DNA of 64,000 nt from Hyphomicrobiales bacterium (GCA_900471525.1 UCEZ01000004.1:1-64000), one strand, 5' to 3'. Counted from the first letter of the stretch, positions 26,760 through 35,198 are shown. Made by a program: numbers and translations. Notes: generated by a model from the letters alone, not told the origin.

Positions 26760-27542
26760 ATGAGCAAACAACCTCTCAGTTCAGAAGAAGTTCAGCGCTA
26801 CGCGCGCCATATCATCCTGCCCGAAATCGGCGGGGCCGGGCAGCAGGCGCTGAAGGCGGCGCGAGTGCTGGTCATCGGTGCCGGTGGTCTCGGCGCACCA
26901 GTGCTGCAATATCTTGCCGCCGCCGGCGTCGGGACGCTTGGAGTCGTCGATGACGACACGGTCTCCCTATCGAACCTGCAGCGACAAGTCATTCACGGAA
27001 CGCCGGATATCGGGCATCTGAAAGCAGATAGTGCCACGGACGCCATCAGGCGGATTAACCCGCATGTCGATGTGATCCGCCACGCCGAGCGACTGGATAC
27101 GTCCAATGTGGAGATGCTGTTTTCCGGCTACGACATCGTCGTCGATGGCTCTGACAATTTCGCCACCCGCTATCTCGCGGCCGATACGGCGGAGCGCATG
27201 GAGATAACTCTGGTGACGGCCGCTGTCGGTCGCTTCGATGGTTCGCTCACGGTTCTTCAGCCGTGGAAGACAACGGCTGACGGGCGGCAAAATCCGCGCT
27301 ATCGCGATCTCTTTCCAAATCCACCGCCCCCCGGTGTCGTTCCCTCCTGCGCCGAGGCCGGTATCGTCGGCGCGCTCACCGGCGTGCTTGGTACATTGCA
27401 GGCTATGGAGGTCGTGAAGGTCATCACGGGCGCAGGCGAGCCGCTGGTCGGCCGTCTGCTGATGTATGACGGGCTGGCGGCACGGTTCGAGACGATAAAA
27501 TATCGTCGCAAAAGGTCGACCGATGAAACTCCTGCCGATTGA
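26760..27542 (+). CDS. moeB: MoeB/ThiF-type E1 adenylyltransferase
   Basis: This 260-residue E1-like enzyme adenylates the C-terminus of a small sulfur-carrier protein such as MoaD (molybdopterin synthesis) or ThiS. It has the nucleotide loop VIGAGGLGAPVLQYLAAAG (about 38-56), SNLQRQVIHG and the acidic DGSDNF segment. The reactive Cys is at 197 (VPSCAEAG) and is the only Cys in the protein, so the two CxxC zinc pairs of E. coli MoeB are absent. There is no rhodanese domain. The last 20 bases overlap the next gene. Confidence 0.85.
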   Translation: MSKQPLSSEEVQRYARHIILPEIGGAGQQALKAARVLVIGAGGLGAPVLQYLAAAGVGTLGVVDDDTVSLSNLQRQVIHGTPDIGHLKADSATDAIRRINPHVDVIRHAERLDTSNVEMLFSGYDIVVDGSDNFATRYLAADTAERMEITLVTAAVGRFDGSLTVLQPWKTTADGRQNPRYRDLFPNPPPPGVVPSCAEAGIVGALTGVLGTLQAMEVVKVITGAGEPLVGRLLMYDGLAARFETIKYRRKRSTDETPAD

Positions 27543-27993
27543 TGAAAAGTTCGAGGACTGGGACGGGCTTCTGGCGCTCATTCTCGACTCGTTCGCCTAT
27601 ATGCATCCGCGCATCGATCCGCCATCTTCCGCTCTGCGGCTGACGCCACAGTCGTTGAAGGAAAAGGCGAAAGTGGAAAAGGCCTATGCGGCCATCGACA
27701 ATGGCCGGTTGCTCGGCTGCATTTTCTGCAAGCCGGAACCGCTCGATTGCCTGTACATCAGCAAGCTTGCGGTCGCACCGGAAGAGCAAGGCAAAGGTGT
27801 CGGGCGGCTGATGTTACAGGCCGCAATCGATTATGCCGCCGATTGCGGCCTGCCGTGTCTCCGCCTCGAAACGAGGATCGAGCTGAAGGAAAACCACCGC
27901 GCCTTTGCTCGATGGGGTTTTGTCCGCACCTTGGAAGCGTCCCATCCGGGCTTCACGCACCCGACCTTCATCGAGATGCGCAAGGCGCTCTGA
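27523..27993 (+). CDS. GNAT family N-acetyltransferase
   Basis: The 156-residue product has the GNAT acetyl-CoA loop in EEQGKGVGRLMLQAAIDYA (about 87-105), following the beta-strand ISKLAVAP. The substrate is unknown. It overlaps moeB by 20 bases in another frame, which suggests translational coupling. Its stop abuts the convergent dehydrogenase stop in a TGATCA junction. Confidence 0.88.
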   Translation: MKLLPIDEKFEDWDGLLALILDSFAYMHPRIDPPSSALRLTPQSLKEKAKVEKAYAAIDNGRLLGCIFCKPEPLDCLYISKLAVAPEEQGKGVGRLMLQAAIDYAADCGLPCLRLETRIELKENHRAFARWGFVRTLEASHPGFTHPTFIEMRKAL

Positions 27994-28998
27994 TCAATCC
28001 CTCCCGGGCAGCACGCGATCCGGCGGGCGATGTCCGTCGAAGAAGGTGCGGATGTTGATCACCACCTTGTCGCCCATGTCGATGCGGCCTTCGAGCGTTG
28101 CAGAACCCATATGCGGCAGAAGAACGACCTTGCCCTCGCTGGCAAGCTTGACGAGCTTCGGGTTTACGGCAGGCTCGTTCTCGAACACGTCTAGGCCGGC
28201 ACCGGCGATCTTGTCTTCTCTCAAACATTTGATCAACGCGGTTTCGTCGACAATGCTGCCGCGCGCCGTATTGACGATATAGCTCGTCGGCTGCATCAGT
28301 GCGAGCCGTCTTGCCGACAGCAGGTGAAAGGTGGCGGGCGTCGAGGGGCAATTGACAGACACGATATCGACGCGAGCGAGCATCTGGTCGAGGCTGTCCC
28401 AATAGGTTGCTTCGAGCTTCTCTTCGGTCTCAGTGCTGACGCGCTTTCGGTTATGGTAGTGGATCGAAAGCCCGAAGGCCTTGGCGCGGCGGGCGACGGC
28501 CGTACCGATGCGGCCCATGCCGACAATACCGATACGCTTGCCGGAGATCCGCCGGCCCAGCATCCAGGTCGGCGACCAGCCTGCCCATTCACCCCGGCGG
28601 TCGGTGAGGATATTGGCACCTTCGGTCAGACGGCGCGGAACGGCGAGGATCAGCGCCATGGTCATGTCGGCGGTATCTTCCGTCAACACGTTCGGCGTGT
28701 TGGTGACGGTAATGCCGTGGCGCGCAGCAGCATCGATGTCGATGTGATCGACGCCGTTTGAAAAGCTTGCGATCAATTTCAGCTGCGGTCCTGCCTGCTC
28801 GATCAGAGCTGCATCGATCCGGTCGGTAAGCGTCGGCACGAGCACGTCCGCCCGCTTGACCGCTGCCACCAGTTCCGGCTGACTGCGCGGCGTGTCGTCG
28901 ATATTCAGCTCGGCATCGAACAGCTCGCGCATGCGTGTCTCGACGACATCGGGTAATCTGCGGGTGATATAGACCTTGGGTTTTTTCTTCGCGGTCAT
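27994..28998 (-). CDS. D-2-hydroxyacid dehydrogenase (glyoxylate/hydroxypyruvate reductase type)
   Basis: This 334-residue NAD(P)-dependent enzyme has the Rossmann motif GIVGMGRIGTAVARRAKAFG and the catalytic triad of the family: Arg in NTARGSIVDE, Glu in DVFENEPAV and His in LLPHMGSAT. The sequence type fits glyoxylate reductase/D-glycerate dehydrogenase (GyaR). It reduces glyoxylate or hydroxypyruvate. It is a single gene with a free upstream region and a poorly conserved basic N-terminus (MTAKKKPK). Confidence 0.9.
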   Translation of the reverse strand: MTAKKKPKVYITRRLPDVVETRMRELFDAELNIDDTPRSQPELVAAVKRADVLVPTLTDRIDAALIEQAGPQLKLIASFSNGVDHIDIDAAARHGITVTNTPNVLTEDTADMTMALILAVPRRLTEGANILTDRRGEWAGWSPTWMLGRRISGKRIGIVGMGRIGTAVARRAKAFGLSIHYHNRKRVSTETEEKLEATYWDSLDQMLARVDIVSVNCPSTPATFHLLSARRLALMQPTSYIVNTARGSIVDETALIKCLREDKIAGAGLDVFENEPAVNPKLVKLASEGKVVLLPHMGSATLEGRIDMGDKVVINIRTFFDGHRPPDRVLPGRD

Positions 28999-29195
28999 CG
29001 CTGCATGCTTCGCCTTGTTGACGGGTTTTTAACCAAGATGAGTGATCGTTCTCCCTGCAGTTCCATTTTCTACCAGACCCGGTGTGGAAGACAAACAAAA
29101 CTCTAGATGTTCCCAGACGATTTGCTTGTCTTCGACGGGGCCGGTCAGAGATTTAACTGCAAGCTTCTGAATCTTTTTGGAAAACGGATTTCGTC

Positions 29196-29735
29196 ATGCG
29201 TCAGTTCCTTTCCAGGCTGGCTTTCGTTGCCGCCGCCACCCTGTCTGTTGTCGCGATCGACGCGATGCCGGTTTATGCCCAGGCGGCGAAAGGTGCAAGC
29301 GGCCTGCCGCTGCCGCGCTTCGTCAGCCTCAAGTCGAAGAGCGTCAATCTGCGCGTCGGTCCGAGCGTCGATTATGCCGTTGCCTGGCGTTATCTGAAGG
29401 CGGGCGTGCCGGTCGAGATCACGCAGGAATATGACAACTGGCGCAAGATTCGTGATGCCGACGGCACCGAGGGCTGGGTCAACCAGGCGCTGCTTTCCGG
29501 TGACCGCACGGCCGTCGCCGCGCCATGGATGCGCGGCAAGGGCGAGGGCATCTTCGTCAACATGCGCCGCGACCCGCAATCGGGTGGCGCGATCGTCGCG
29601 CGGATCGAGCCTGGCGTCGTCGTTCATGTCGGCGAATGCAACGGCGAGTGGTGCCGCGCCGAGGCCCAAGGGGCCGAAGGCTGGATTTCCCAAGGCGAAA
29701 TCTGGGGTGCCTATCCGGGCGAAGCCTTCAAATAA
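29196..29735 (+). CDS. Secreted SH3-like (SH3b) domain protein
   Basis: The 179-residue product has a signal peptide (about 1-29, ending AYA-like VYAQ) and two bacterial SH3-like repeats: one at about 45-95 (VNLRVGPSVDYAVAWRYLKAG) and a second at about 108-165 (IFVNMRRDPQSGGAIVARIEPG). Such domains often bind peptidoglycan or metals in the periplasm. No enzymatic domain is present. It is a small monocistronic gene in a common rhizobial context; specific role unknown. Confidence 0.85.
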   Translation: MRQFLSRLAFVAAATLSVVAIDAMPVYAQAAKGASGLPLPRFVSLKSKSVNLRVGPSVDYAVAWRYLKAGVPVEITQEYDNWRKIRDADGTEGWVNQALLSGDRTAVAAPWMRGKGEGIFVNMRRDPQSGGAIVARIEPGVVVHVGECNGEWCRAEAQGAEGWISQGEIWGAYPGEAFK

Positions 29736-29756
29736 GATTTCGATCCGAGCAGCCGG

Positions 29757-30749
29757 TCAGAGAAGCCCGGCTTCTTTCGCCGCAGTCGCCAGCGAGATCA
29801 TCGGTCGCGGACCGACCTGTTCGATGACGATGCCGGCCGCGAGGCTTCCGAGCCTGCCGCAATCGGCAAGCGTCCTGCCCGTCGTATAACCATGCAGAAA
29901 ACCCGCCGCATAAAGATCGCCCGCACCTGTGGTGTCGACGACGCGGTTGACCGTCGTCGCATCGACCTTCACCCGCTCTTCACCCTTGATGATGATCGAC
30001 CCTTCTTCGCTCAGCGTCACCGCGGCGAGCTTGCAGTCCTTGGCGATCATTGATAGCGCCTGTTCGAAATCCTCCGTCTCGTAAAGCGCCAGTGCCTCGG
30101 CGCGGTTCGCGAACACGATATCCACCGTGCCGGACCGCATGAGGTCGAGGAATTCTGCGCGGTAGCGATGGACGCAGAAGCTGTCCGAGAGCGTCATGGC
30201 CACTTCGCGGCCGTTTTCATGGGCGATGCGGGCGCACTCGCGGATAGCGTCCTTGGCCAGCGGCGGGTCCCACAGGTAGCCTTCGAAATAGGTGACTGCC
30301 GCCTCCGCGACCACGGACGGTTCGACATCCTCGGGTCCTAGCTCGACGCAGGCGCCGAGATAGGTGTTCATCGAGCGCTCGCCGTCGTCGGTGACGAAGA
30401 TCATCGAGCGGGCGGTCGGTGGATGGGTCTCGAGCGGCTTCGTCTCGAAATGCACGCCCTGCGCCCGGATGTCGTGGGTGAAAATCTCTCCAAGCTGGTC
30501 GTTGGCGACCTTGCCGAAATAGGCGGCTTTGCCGCCAAGGCTTGCAACGCCAGCCGCCGTATTGCCGGCGCTGCCGCCGGACGCTTCTAGGGCCGGCCCC
30601 ATGCGCGAATAGAGCAATTCCGCCCGGTCGGCATCAATGAGGTTCATCGCGCTCTTGATGATGCCGTTGTGAACAAGAAAGGCATCGTCGCAGCGCGCAA
30701 TGATATCCACAATCGCATTGCCGATCGTGAGCACGTCGAATTTCGTCAT
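29757..30749 (-). CDS. PfkB family carbohydrate kinase, adenosine kinase-like
   Basis: This 330-residue PfkB kinase has the N-terminal GNAIVDI start, the GGSAGNTAAGVASLGG substrate segment (about 58-73) and the catalytic DTTGAGDLYAAGF loop (about 278-290), where Asp is the base. The best match by eye is bacterial adenosine kinase, which makes AMP from adenosine and ATP, but other sugar or nucleoside substrates remain possible. It stands alone and diverges from the TetR-MFS operon. Confidence 0.88.
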   Translation of the reverse strand: MTKFDVLTIGNAIVDIIARCDDAFLVHNGIIKSAMNLIDADRAELLYSRMGPALEASGGSAGNTAAGVASLGGKAAYFGKVANDQLGEIFTHDIRAQGVHFETKPLETHPPTARSMIFVTDDGERSMNTYLGACVELGPEDVEPSVVAEAAVTYFEGYLWDPPLAKDAIRECARIAHENGREVAMTLSDSFCVHRYRAEFLDLMRSGTVDIVFANRAEALALYETEDFEQALSMIAKDCKLAAVTLSEEGSIIIKGEERVKVDATTVNRVVDTTGAGDLYAAGFLHGYTTGRTLADCGRLGSLAAGIVIEQVGPRPMISLATAAKEAGLL

Positions 30750-30854
30750 CCGGAACCGCCTGGAATGTTTGTGTCAGCCGGTGTCCGGTAATAGCGGATT
30801 TCCGGCACTTTGGAAGAGGACGAGAGAAAAAGAACGGTTTTGAGTGGATTTCGC

Positions 30855-30883
30855 TTGATATAGGAAATGATCATTCCCTATAT
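30855..30883 (+). promoter_or_regulatory. Promoter fully overlapped by a 26-bp palindromic operator
   Basis: TTGATA (30855-30860), a 17-base spacer and CTATAT (30878-30883) form a good housekeeping promoter. A 26-bp palindrome (30858-30883) centred on TGATCA matches in 12 of 13 positions per arm and covers the spacer and the -10. The predicted start is at or next to the A of the TetR ATG (30890). Confidence 0.75.
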
Positions 30884-30889
30884 GGGCGC

Positions 30890-31519
30890 ATGGAAAATAT
30901 TGCCGATACACCTCAGGAGCCACGGCTGCGTGGCCGTCCCCGCGAATTCGATACCGATCTGGCGCTTGACCGTGCCATTGGCCTCTTCTCGGCGCGCGGC
31001 TATCACGGAACGGCGATCAGCGATCTTGCGGATGCGATGCAGTTGACGCCGGGCAGCATCTACAAGGCCTTCAGGGACAAGCGCGGCATCCTGCTTGCCG
31101 CCTTTGACCGTTATCGCGCTGTCCGCAGCGCGAAGCTCAAAGCCGCGATCGAACCTTTTCCTCTCGGGCGGGACAAGGTCAGGGCCGCGCTGCAATTTTA
31201 CGCCGAGGCCGCGCACGGTGATGTGGGGCAACGCGGTTGCCTCGTCGTTTCGACCGCGGCGGAACTGGCGGCTTCCGACCCGGTTGTTGCCGAACGTGTA
31301 GATCTTGCGCATGCGACAAACGAGGCGGCGATGAAGGACTGCGTTCTGCTTGGCCAGTCGGATGGATCGATTTCTACCGGCATCGATGCCGCAGACACGG
31401 CCCGCGCTCTTCTCTGCCTTCTGCAGGGCATGCGCGTCGTCGGGAAAACCGGCCGCAGCCGCGAGCAAATGGCAGCAGTCGCTGATGTGGCGATGAAATT
31501 GCTCGACGAACGACCTTGA
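30890..31519 (+). CDS. TetR family regulator, probable autorepressor of the downstream MFS gene
   Basis: This 209-residue protein has a TetR DNA-binding domain (about 15-60; GYHGTAISDLADAMQLTPGS, YKAFRDKRG) and a C-terminal effector domain. The palindromic operator directly upstream, overlapping its own promoter, suggests autoregulation and control of the MFS gene 9 to 27 bases downstream. No Shine-Dalgarno precedes the ATG, and the -10 element ends 6 bases before it, so translation is probably leaderless. Confidence 0.9.
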   Translation: MENIADTPQEPRLRGRPREFDTDLALDRAIGLFSARGYHGTAISDLADAMQLTPGSIYKAFRDKRGILLAAFDRYRAVRSAKLKAAIEPFPLGRDKVRAALQFYAEAAHGDVGQRGCLVVSTAAELAASDPVVAERVDLAHATNEAAMKDCVLLGQSDGSISTGIDAADTARALLCLLQGMRVVGKTGRSREQMAAVADVAMKLLDERP

Positions 31520-31546
31520 TTTTTAAGCATGGATTTGGAGACGCCC

Positions 31547-32764
31547 GTGACCAGCATCGCAGCATCCGTTGAAATCGCTTCCGAACCCAAGGCCATGTCC
31601 TCGGCGATGACATTCCTGCTTGCGGCGGCCTGTGGTCTGATTGCCGCCAATCTCTATTATGCCCAGCCATTGATCGGCCCGATCAGCGCATCGCTCGGCC
31701 TGTCTCCAGGGGCTGCAGGGTTGATCGTGACGCTGACACAGATCGGCTACGGGCTCGGCCTGCTGTTCATCGTCCCGCTGGGTGATCTCTTCGAAAACCG
31801 CAAGCTGATCCTCTCGGTCATGGGACTGGGTACGCTTGCCGTGGTCGGTGCCGGCATCGCTTCCACGCCACTGCCGTTTCTGGCCGCGGCGTTCTTCATC
31901 GGCCTTGGCTCCGTCGCAATCCAGATCATCGTGCCCTATGCGGCGCACATGGCCCCGGAGGCCCATCGCGGACAGGCCGTCGGCAATGTCATGAGCGGGT
32001 TGATGGTCGGCATCATGCTGGCGCGCCCGGTCTCAAGCTTCATTGCCGAATTCCTGCCGTGGCACATGGTCTTTTTCATCTCGGCAGCGGTTTTGGTCGT
32101 TCTCGCCGTAGTTCTCGCCCGCGCCTTGCCGCCGCGCATTCCGCAGACGGGTTTAAGCTATGGCGGCCTGCTTGCCTCGATGGGCCGGCTAGTCGTGACG
32201 ACGCCGATCCTGCGCCGTCGCTCGCTCTATCAAGCCTGCATGTTCGCAGCCTTCAGCCTGTTCTGGACGACGACGCCACTTCTGCTTTCGGGGCCGGAGT
32301 TCGGCCTGTCGCAGGGGCAGATTGCGCTTTTCGCACTGGCCGGCGCTGCCGGCGCGATCGCAGCGCCGATCGGCGGTCGTCTTGCTGATCGAGGCTGGAG
32401 CTATCCGGCGACGCGCCTGGCGATGATCTCCGTCGCAATCGCCTTTCTGATCACCCACGTGGCGCCGACCGGATCGATGCTGGCGCTCGGCCTTCTGACC
32501 TTCGCCGCGATCCTGCTCGACTTTGGCGTCACCACCAATCTTGTGCTCGGCCAGCGGGCGATCTTCGTGCTCGGTGCGGAATATCGCAGTCGTCTCAACG
32601 GCCTCTATATGGCAACCTTCTTCGCCGGTGGTGCCGTCGGCTCGGCGCTGGGCGGCTGGCTATATGCGGAAGGCGGCTGGTGGGCCGCCTCCATGTTTGG
32701 TCTGGCGCTGCCGGCCTGCGCGCTCCTCTATTCGCTGACGGAGCGCGGGCCGATCAAAGGTTAA
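31547..32764 (+). CDS. MFS transporter (12 helices, probable drug or metabolite exporter)
   Basis: The product of about 405 residues is a 12-helix major facilitator with LSPGAAGLIVTLTQIGYG, GLLFIVPLGDLFENRK (motif A region) and GLMVGIMLARPVSSF. It follows the TetR gene closely and is its likely target. The start is uncertain: a GTG at 31547 has GGAG 6 bases upstream and is chosen here, while an ATG at 31529 has no Shine-Dalgarno and adds six residues. Substrate unknown. Confidence 0.88.
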   Translation: MTSIAASVEIASEPKAMSSAMTFLLAAACGLIAANLYYAQPLIGPISASLGLSPGAAGLIVTLTQIGYGLGLLFIVPLGDLFENRKLILSVMGLGTLAVVGAGIASTPLPFLAAAFFIGLGSVAIQIIVPYAAHMAPEAHRGQAVGNVMSGLMVGIMLARPVSSFIAEFLPWHMVFFISAAVLVVLAVVLARALPPRIPQTGLSYGGLLASMGRLVVTTPILRRRSLYQACMFAAFSLFWTTTPLLLSGPEFGLSQGQIALFALAGAAGAIAAPIGGRLADRGWSYPATRLAMISVAIAFLITHVAPTGSMLALGLLTFAAILLDFGVTTNLVLGQRAIFVLGAEYRSRLNGLYMATFFAGGAVGSALGGWLYAEGGWWAASMFGLALPACALLYSLTERGPIKG

Positions 32765-32769
32765 GGCAA

Positions 32770-33195
32770 TCAGGCGGGGAGCGCCGACGCCTCAAATTGC
32801 GCGGCGTATTCCGCAGTCGGCGGGATCGGCTTGATCACGTCGATCAGCACGCCGTTCGGGTCGGCGGTGATGAAATGCCGCTGGCCGAAATCCTCATCGC
32901 GCAGCGTTATCAGGATCGGCAGTCCTGCAGCCTGGAACTCCGCATAAAGGGCATCCGGGTCTTCGACCTCGAAATTCAGAAGCATCCCGGAAACGGTTCC
33001 GCGTCCGCTTTCCGGAATGGTGTGGTGATTGCCGTCCAGGACAGCCAGCGTGACGCGTTCATCCAGCGTCGATTGTAGATGCACGTACCAGTCGCTGCTG
33101 AACAGCGCCTCGAAGCGAAGATGCCGCTTGTAGAACTCGGCGGTCCCCCGGACGTCGCCAGCCATGATGACGGGATAGTAGCTGGTGATTTTCAT
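32770..33195 (-). CDS. VOC (glyoxalase/bleomycin-resistance) family protein
   Basis: This 141-residue protein has the paired beta-alpha-beta-beta-beta modules of the vicinal oxygen chelate fold: [19 protein letters not shown] at the start and [15 protein letters not shown] near the end, with candidate metal ligands among His and Glu. Members include glyoxalases, dioxygenases and antibiotic-binding proteins; no precise role can be given. AAGGAG before the ATG at 33195 sets the start. It diverges from a TetR gene, with two operator-like palindromes between them. Confidence 0.85.
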   Translation of the reverse strand: MKITSYYPVIMAGDVRGTAEFYKRHLRFEALFSSDWYVHLQSTLDERVTLAVLDGNHHTIPESGRGTVSGMLLNFEVEDPDALYAEFQAAGLPILITLRDEDFGQRHFITADPNGVLIDVIKPIPPTAEYAAQFEASALPA

Positions 33196-33218
33196 GGCTT
33201 TCTTCTCCTTTGAAATCC

Positions 33219-33268
33219 ACATACAATCTGTTTGTATCTTTAATTAACATACATACAGATTGTATGTA
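33219..33268. promoter_or_regulatory. Twin operators between the VOC and TetR genes
   Basis: Two palindromes lie in the 84-base divergent gap: TACAA-TCTGT-TTGTA (33222-33236) and TACATAC-AGATT-GTATGTA (33250-33268). In addition the outer halves are perfect inverted copies of each other (12 bp: 33219-33230 and 33256-33267). The second resembles the known E. coli AcrR operator type (TACATAC...GTATGTA). One bound TetR pair could control both genes. Confidence 0.7.
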
Positions 33269-33279
33269 AAGGTGGAAAA

Positions 33280-33858
33280 TTGCGACGCAGCAACAGCGAG
33301 CGAACTGAAACCATGCGGACGACTTTGATTGCGGCGGCCCGTGCGCTTTTCGTGGAAAAGGGCTATGCGGACACGGCGACCCCCGACATCGTCGCGGCGG
33401 CGGGCGTGACGCGAGGCGCTCTCTATCATCACTTCGAGGACAAGAGAGCACTCTTCGCTGCCGTCGTCGCCGAGGAGGCGAGGAAGGTGAGTGAGGAAAT
33501 CGAAAGTGCCGCGGCAGGCTCAGTGACAGCGCGCGACGGCATTCTCGACGGGACGCGTGCTTATTTCGATTCCTTAGGCGTGCCTGGGCGCATCCGGCTT
33601 TTGCTGCTGGACGGCCCTGCGGTTCTGGGGTCGGACGCGATGCAACAGTTGAACGAGCAATATTCGGAAGCCAGCCTCAAGGCGGGCCTCGGGGAGCTCT
33701 TCGCCGCCAGTGGCAAGGCTCCGGACCTGCTGGATGCTTTTACCGCCCTTCTCGGCGCAGCCTTTGATCGGGCAGTCCTTGCCATCGCGGCCGGTGCCAG
33801 CCGCAAGGATTACGAGCGGGCAATCGCCGCCCTGATCGACGGCATTTCCGTCAAATGA
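33280..33858 (+). CDS. TetR family regulator of the divergent VOC gene
   Basis: The 192-residue protein has a TetR DNA-binding domain (about 8-58; GYADTATPDIVAAAGVTRGA, YHHFEDKRALF) and an effector domain. The start is a TTG at 33280: AAAGGTGG precedes it and it restores the usual N-terminal RRSNSERTE segment; the next ATG (33313) would remove this. It most likely binds the palindromes upstream. Its last 8 bases overlap the convergent nth gene. Confidence 0.88.
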   Translation: MRRSNSERTETMRTTLIAAARALFVEKGYADTATPDIVAAAGVTRGALYHHFEDKRALFAAVVAEEARKVSEEIESAAAGSVTARDGILDGTRAYFDSLGVPGRIRLLLLDGPAVLGSDAMQQLNEQYSEASLKAGLGELFAASGKAPDLLDAFTALLGAAFDRAVLAIAAGASRKDYERAIAALIDGISVK

Positions 33859-34615
33859 TCTGCGCCGGCAGCTCGACCAAGGGCGCCGGAATCTCGCTGG
33901 TCTTTTCCGCCGCCTTGCAGATATCGGCGATGACGCAAGCGGCGCATTCCGGCTTGCGCGCCTTGCAGCAATAGCGCCCGTGCAGGATCAGCCAGTGATG
34001 CGCGTGGTAGAGGTAGTGATCTGGTACGATCCGCATCAGCTGGTCCTCGACCTCGTCCGTGGTTTTGCCCGGCGCCAGACAGAGCCGGTTGGCGATGCGG
34101 AAGATGTGCGTGTCGACCGCCATGGTCGCATGCCCGAAGGCCATGGACAGCACCACGTTGGCGGTCTTGCGCCCGACGCCCGGCAGGGTGATCAGCTCTT
34201 CGCGCGTGCGCGGCACCTCGCCGCCGAAATCGGCGATCAGCTTCTCGCTGAGCGCAATCACGTTCTTCGCCTTGTTGCGATAGAGCCCGATCGTCTTGAT
34301 GTATTCGCGGACCTTCTCTTCGCCCAGCGCCACCATCTTTTCCGGCGTGTCGGCTGCCGCAAACAGCGCCCGCGTCGCCTTGTTGACGCCGGCATCCGTC
34401 GCCTGTGCCGACAGCGCAACCGCGACGACGAGCGTGAACGGATTGACGTGCTCCAGTTCGCCTTTGGGTTCGGGACGCTGGATCGAGAAGCGGTGGAAAA
34501 TCTCCTCGATTTCCGCCTGGCTATAGGCGGTCTTCACCTTGGTTTTGGCGCGGCTGACTGTCGCGGCGCGCGGTTTCACAGCAGTCGGCGCTGATTTTGA
34601 TTTTACGTTTTTCAT
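33851..34615 (-). CDS. nth: Endonuclease III
   Basis: This 254-residue DNA glycosylase/AP lyase removes oxidised pyrimidines. Catalytic Lys150 (LPGVGRKTANVV) and Asp168 (VDTHIFRIANR) are present. The [4Fe-4S] cluster ligands are Cys217, 224, 227 and 233 in the family spacing C-x6-C-x2-C-x5-C. A basic N-terminal extension of about 30 residues precedes the helix-hairpin-helix core. The ATG at 34615 lies 7 bases from a -10 element, so the mRNA may be leaderless. Confidence 0.96.
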   Translation of the reverse strand: MKNVKSKSAPTAVKPRAATVSRAKTKVKTAYSQAEIEEIFHRFSIQRPEPKGELEHVNPFTLVVAVALSAQATDAGVNKATRALFAAADTPEKMVALGEEKVREYIKTIGLYRNKAKNVIALSEKLIADFGGEVPRTREELITLPGVGRKTANVVLSMAFGHATMAVDTHIFRIANRLCLAPGKTTDEVEDQLMRIVPDHYLYHAHHWLILHGRYCCKARKPECAACVIADICKAAEKTSEIPAPLVELPAQII

Positions 34616-34622
34616 GGTGCAT

Positions 34623-34651
34623 CTATAGTCATTCACCATGAACGATGGCAA
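34623..34651. promoter_or_regulatory. Shared symmetric -10 element between nth and the DUF2244 gene
   Basis: CTATAG (34623-34628) reads the same on both strands and lies 7 bases from the nth ATG and 9 bases from the divergent ATG. For nth there is also a -35, TTGCCA (34651-34646), at exactly 17 bases. The plus-strand -35 is weak (TTGATT at 34597-34602, spacer 20). Neither gene has a Shine-Dalgarno sequence. Confidence 0.6.
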
Positions 34652-35135
34652 CGCCGAGACAGTGACGGAAGAACAGCCGGTTTTCGCCGCGGAGCTGACG
34701 CCGCACCGTTCGTTGGGGCTGAAGGGCTTCAAGGTCTTCCTCCTGATCGCTGGCCTGTTGAGCCTCGTCCATATTTTCGTTTTCGTGGTCATCGGCGCCT
34801 GGCCGATCGTGTTCTTCTTCGGGCTGGATTTCCTGCTGCTGTTCGGTGCGTTCTGGCTGAACTACCGCTCCGCCCGCGTCCGCGAGGAAGTGAGCGTCTC
34901 ACGCACCGATGTCTCGGTGCGCAAGTTCACGCCGGCAGGCCGGATGACTGAGCACCGTTTCAATCCGTTCTGGGCGCGGTTCAATATTGCCCGCCACGAA
35001 GAGATCGGCATCGTCTCCATGCAGATCAGCGACCGGAGCAGGGCGACCGATGTCGGCTCCTTTCTCAACCGCGACGACCGCGAAAGCTTCGCCGCCGCCT
35101 TTTCTGTCGCACTGGCAACCGTCAAGCGCCGATAG
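34638..35135 (+). CDS. DUF2244 family membrane protein
   Basis: This 165-residue protein has two close membrane helices (about 32-55 and 57-75), followed by a cytoplasmic part with EEVSVSRTDVSVRKF and the HRFNPFWARFNI segment typical of DUF2244. Its biochemical role is not known to me. It diverges from nth with only 22 bases between the ATGs, which forces overlapping promoters. Start is the first ATG of the frame; no Shine-Dalgarno is present. Confidence 0.85.
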   Translation: MNDGNAETVTEEQPVFAAELTPHRSLGLKGFKVFLLIAGLLSLVHIFVFVVIGAWPIVFFFGLDFLLLFGAFWLNYRSARVREEVSVSRTDVSVRKFTPAGRMTEHRFNPFWARFNIARHEEIGIVSMQISDRSRATDVGSFLNRDDRESFAAAFSVALATVKRR

Positions 35136-35198
35136 GGCAAGATTCGGGTGGCGAGACCACCGTTGGAGTGATTATCTCTGTCTCAAGGAGATACGATC

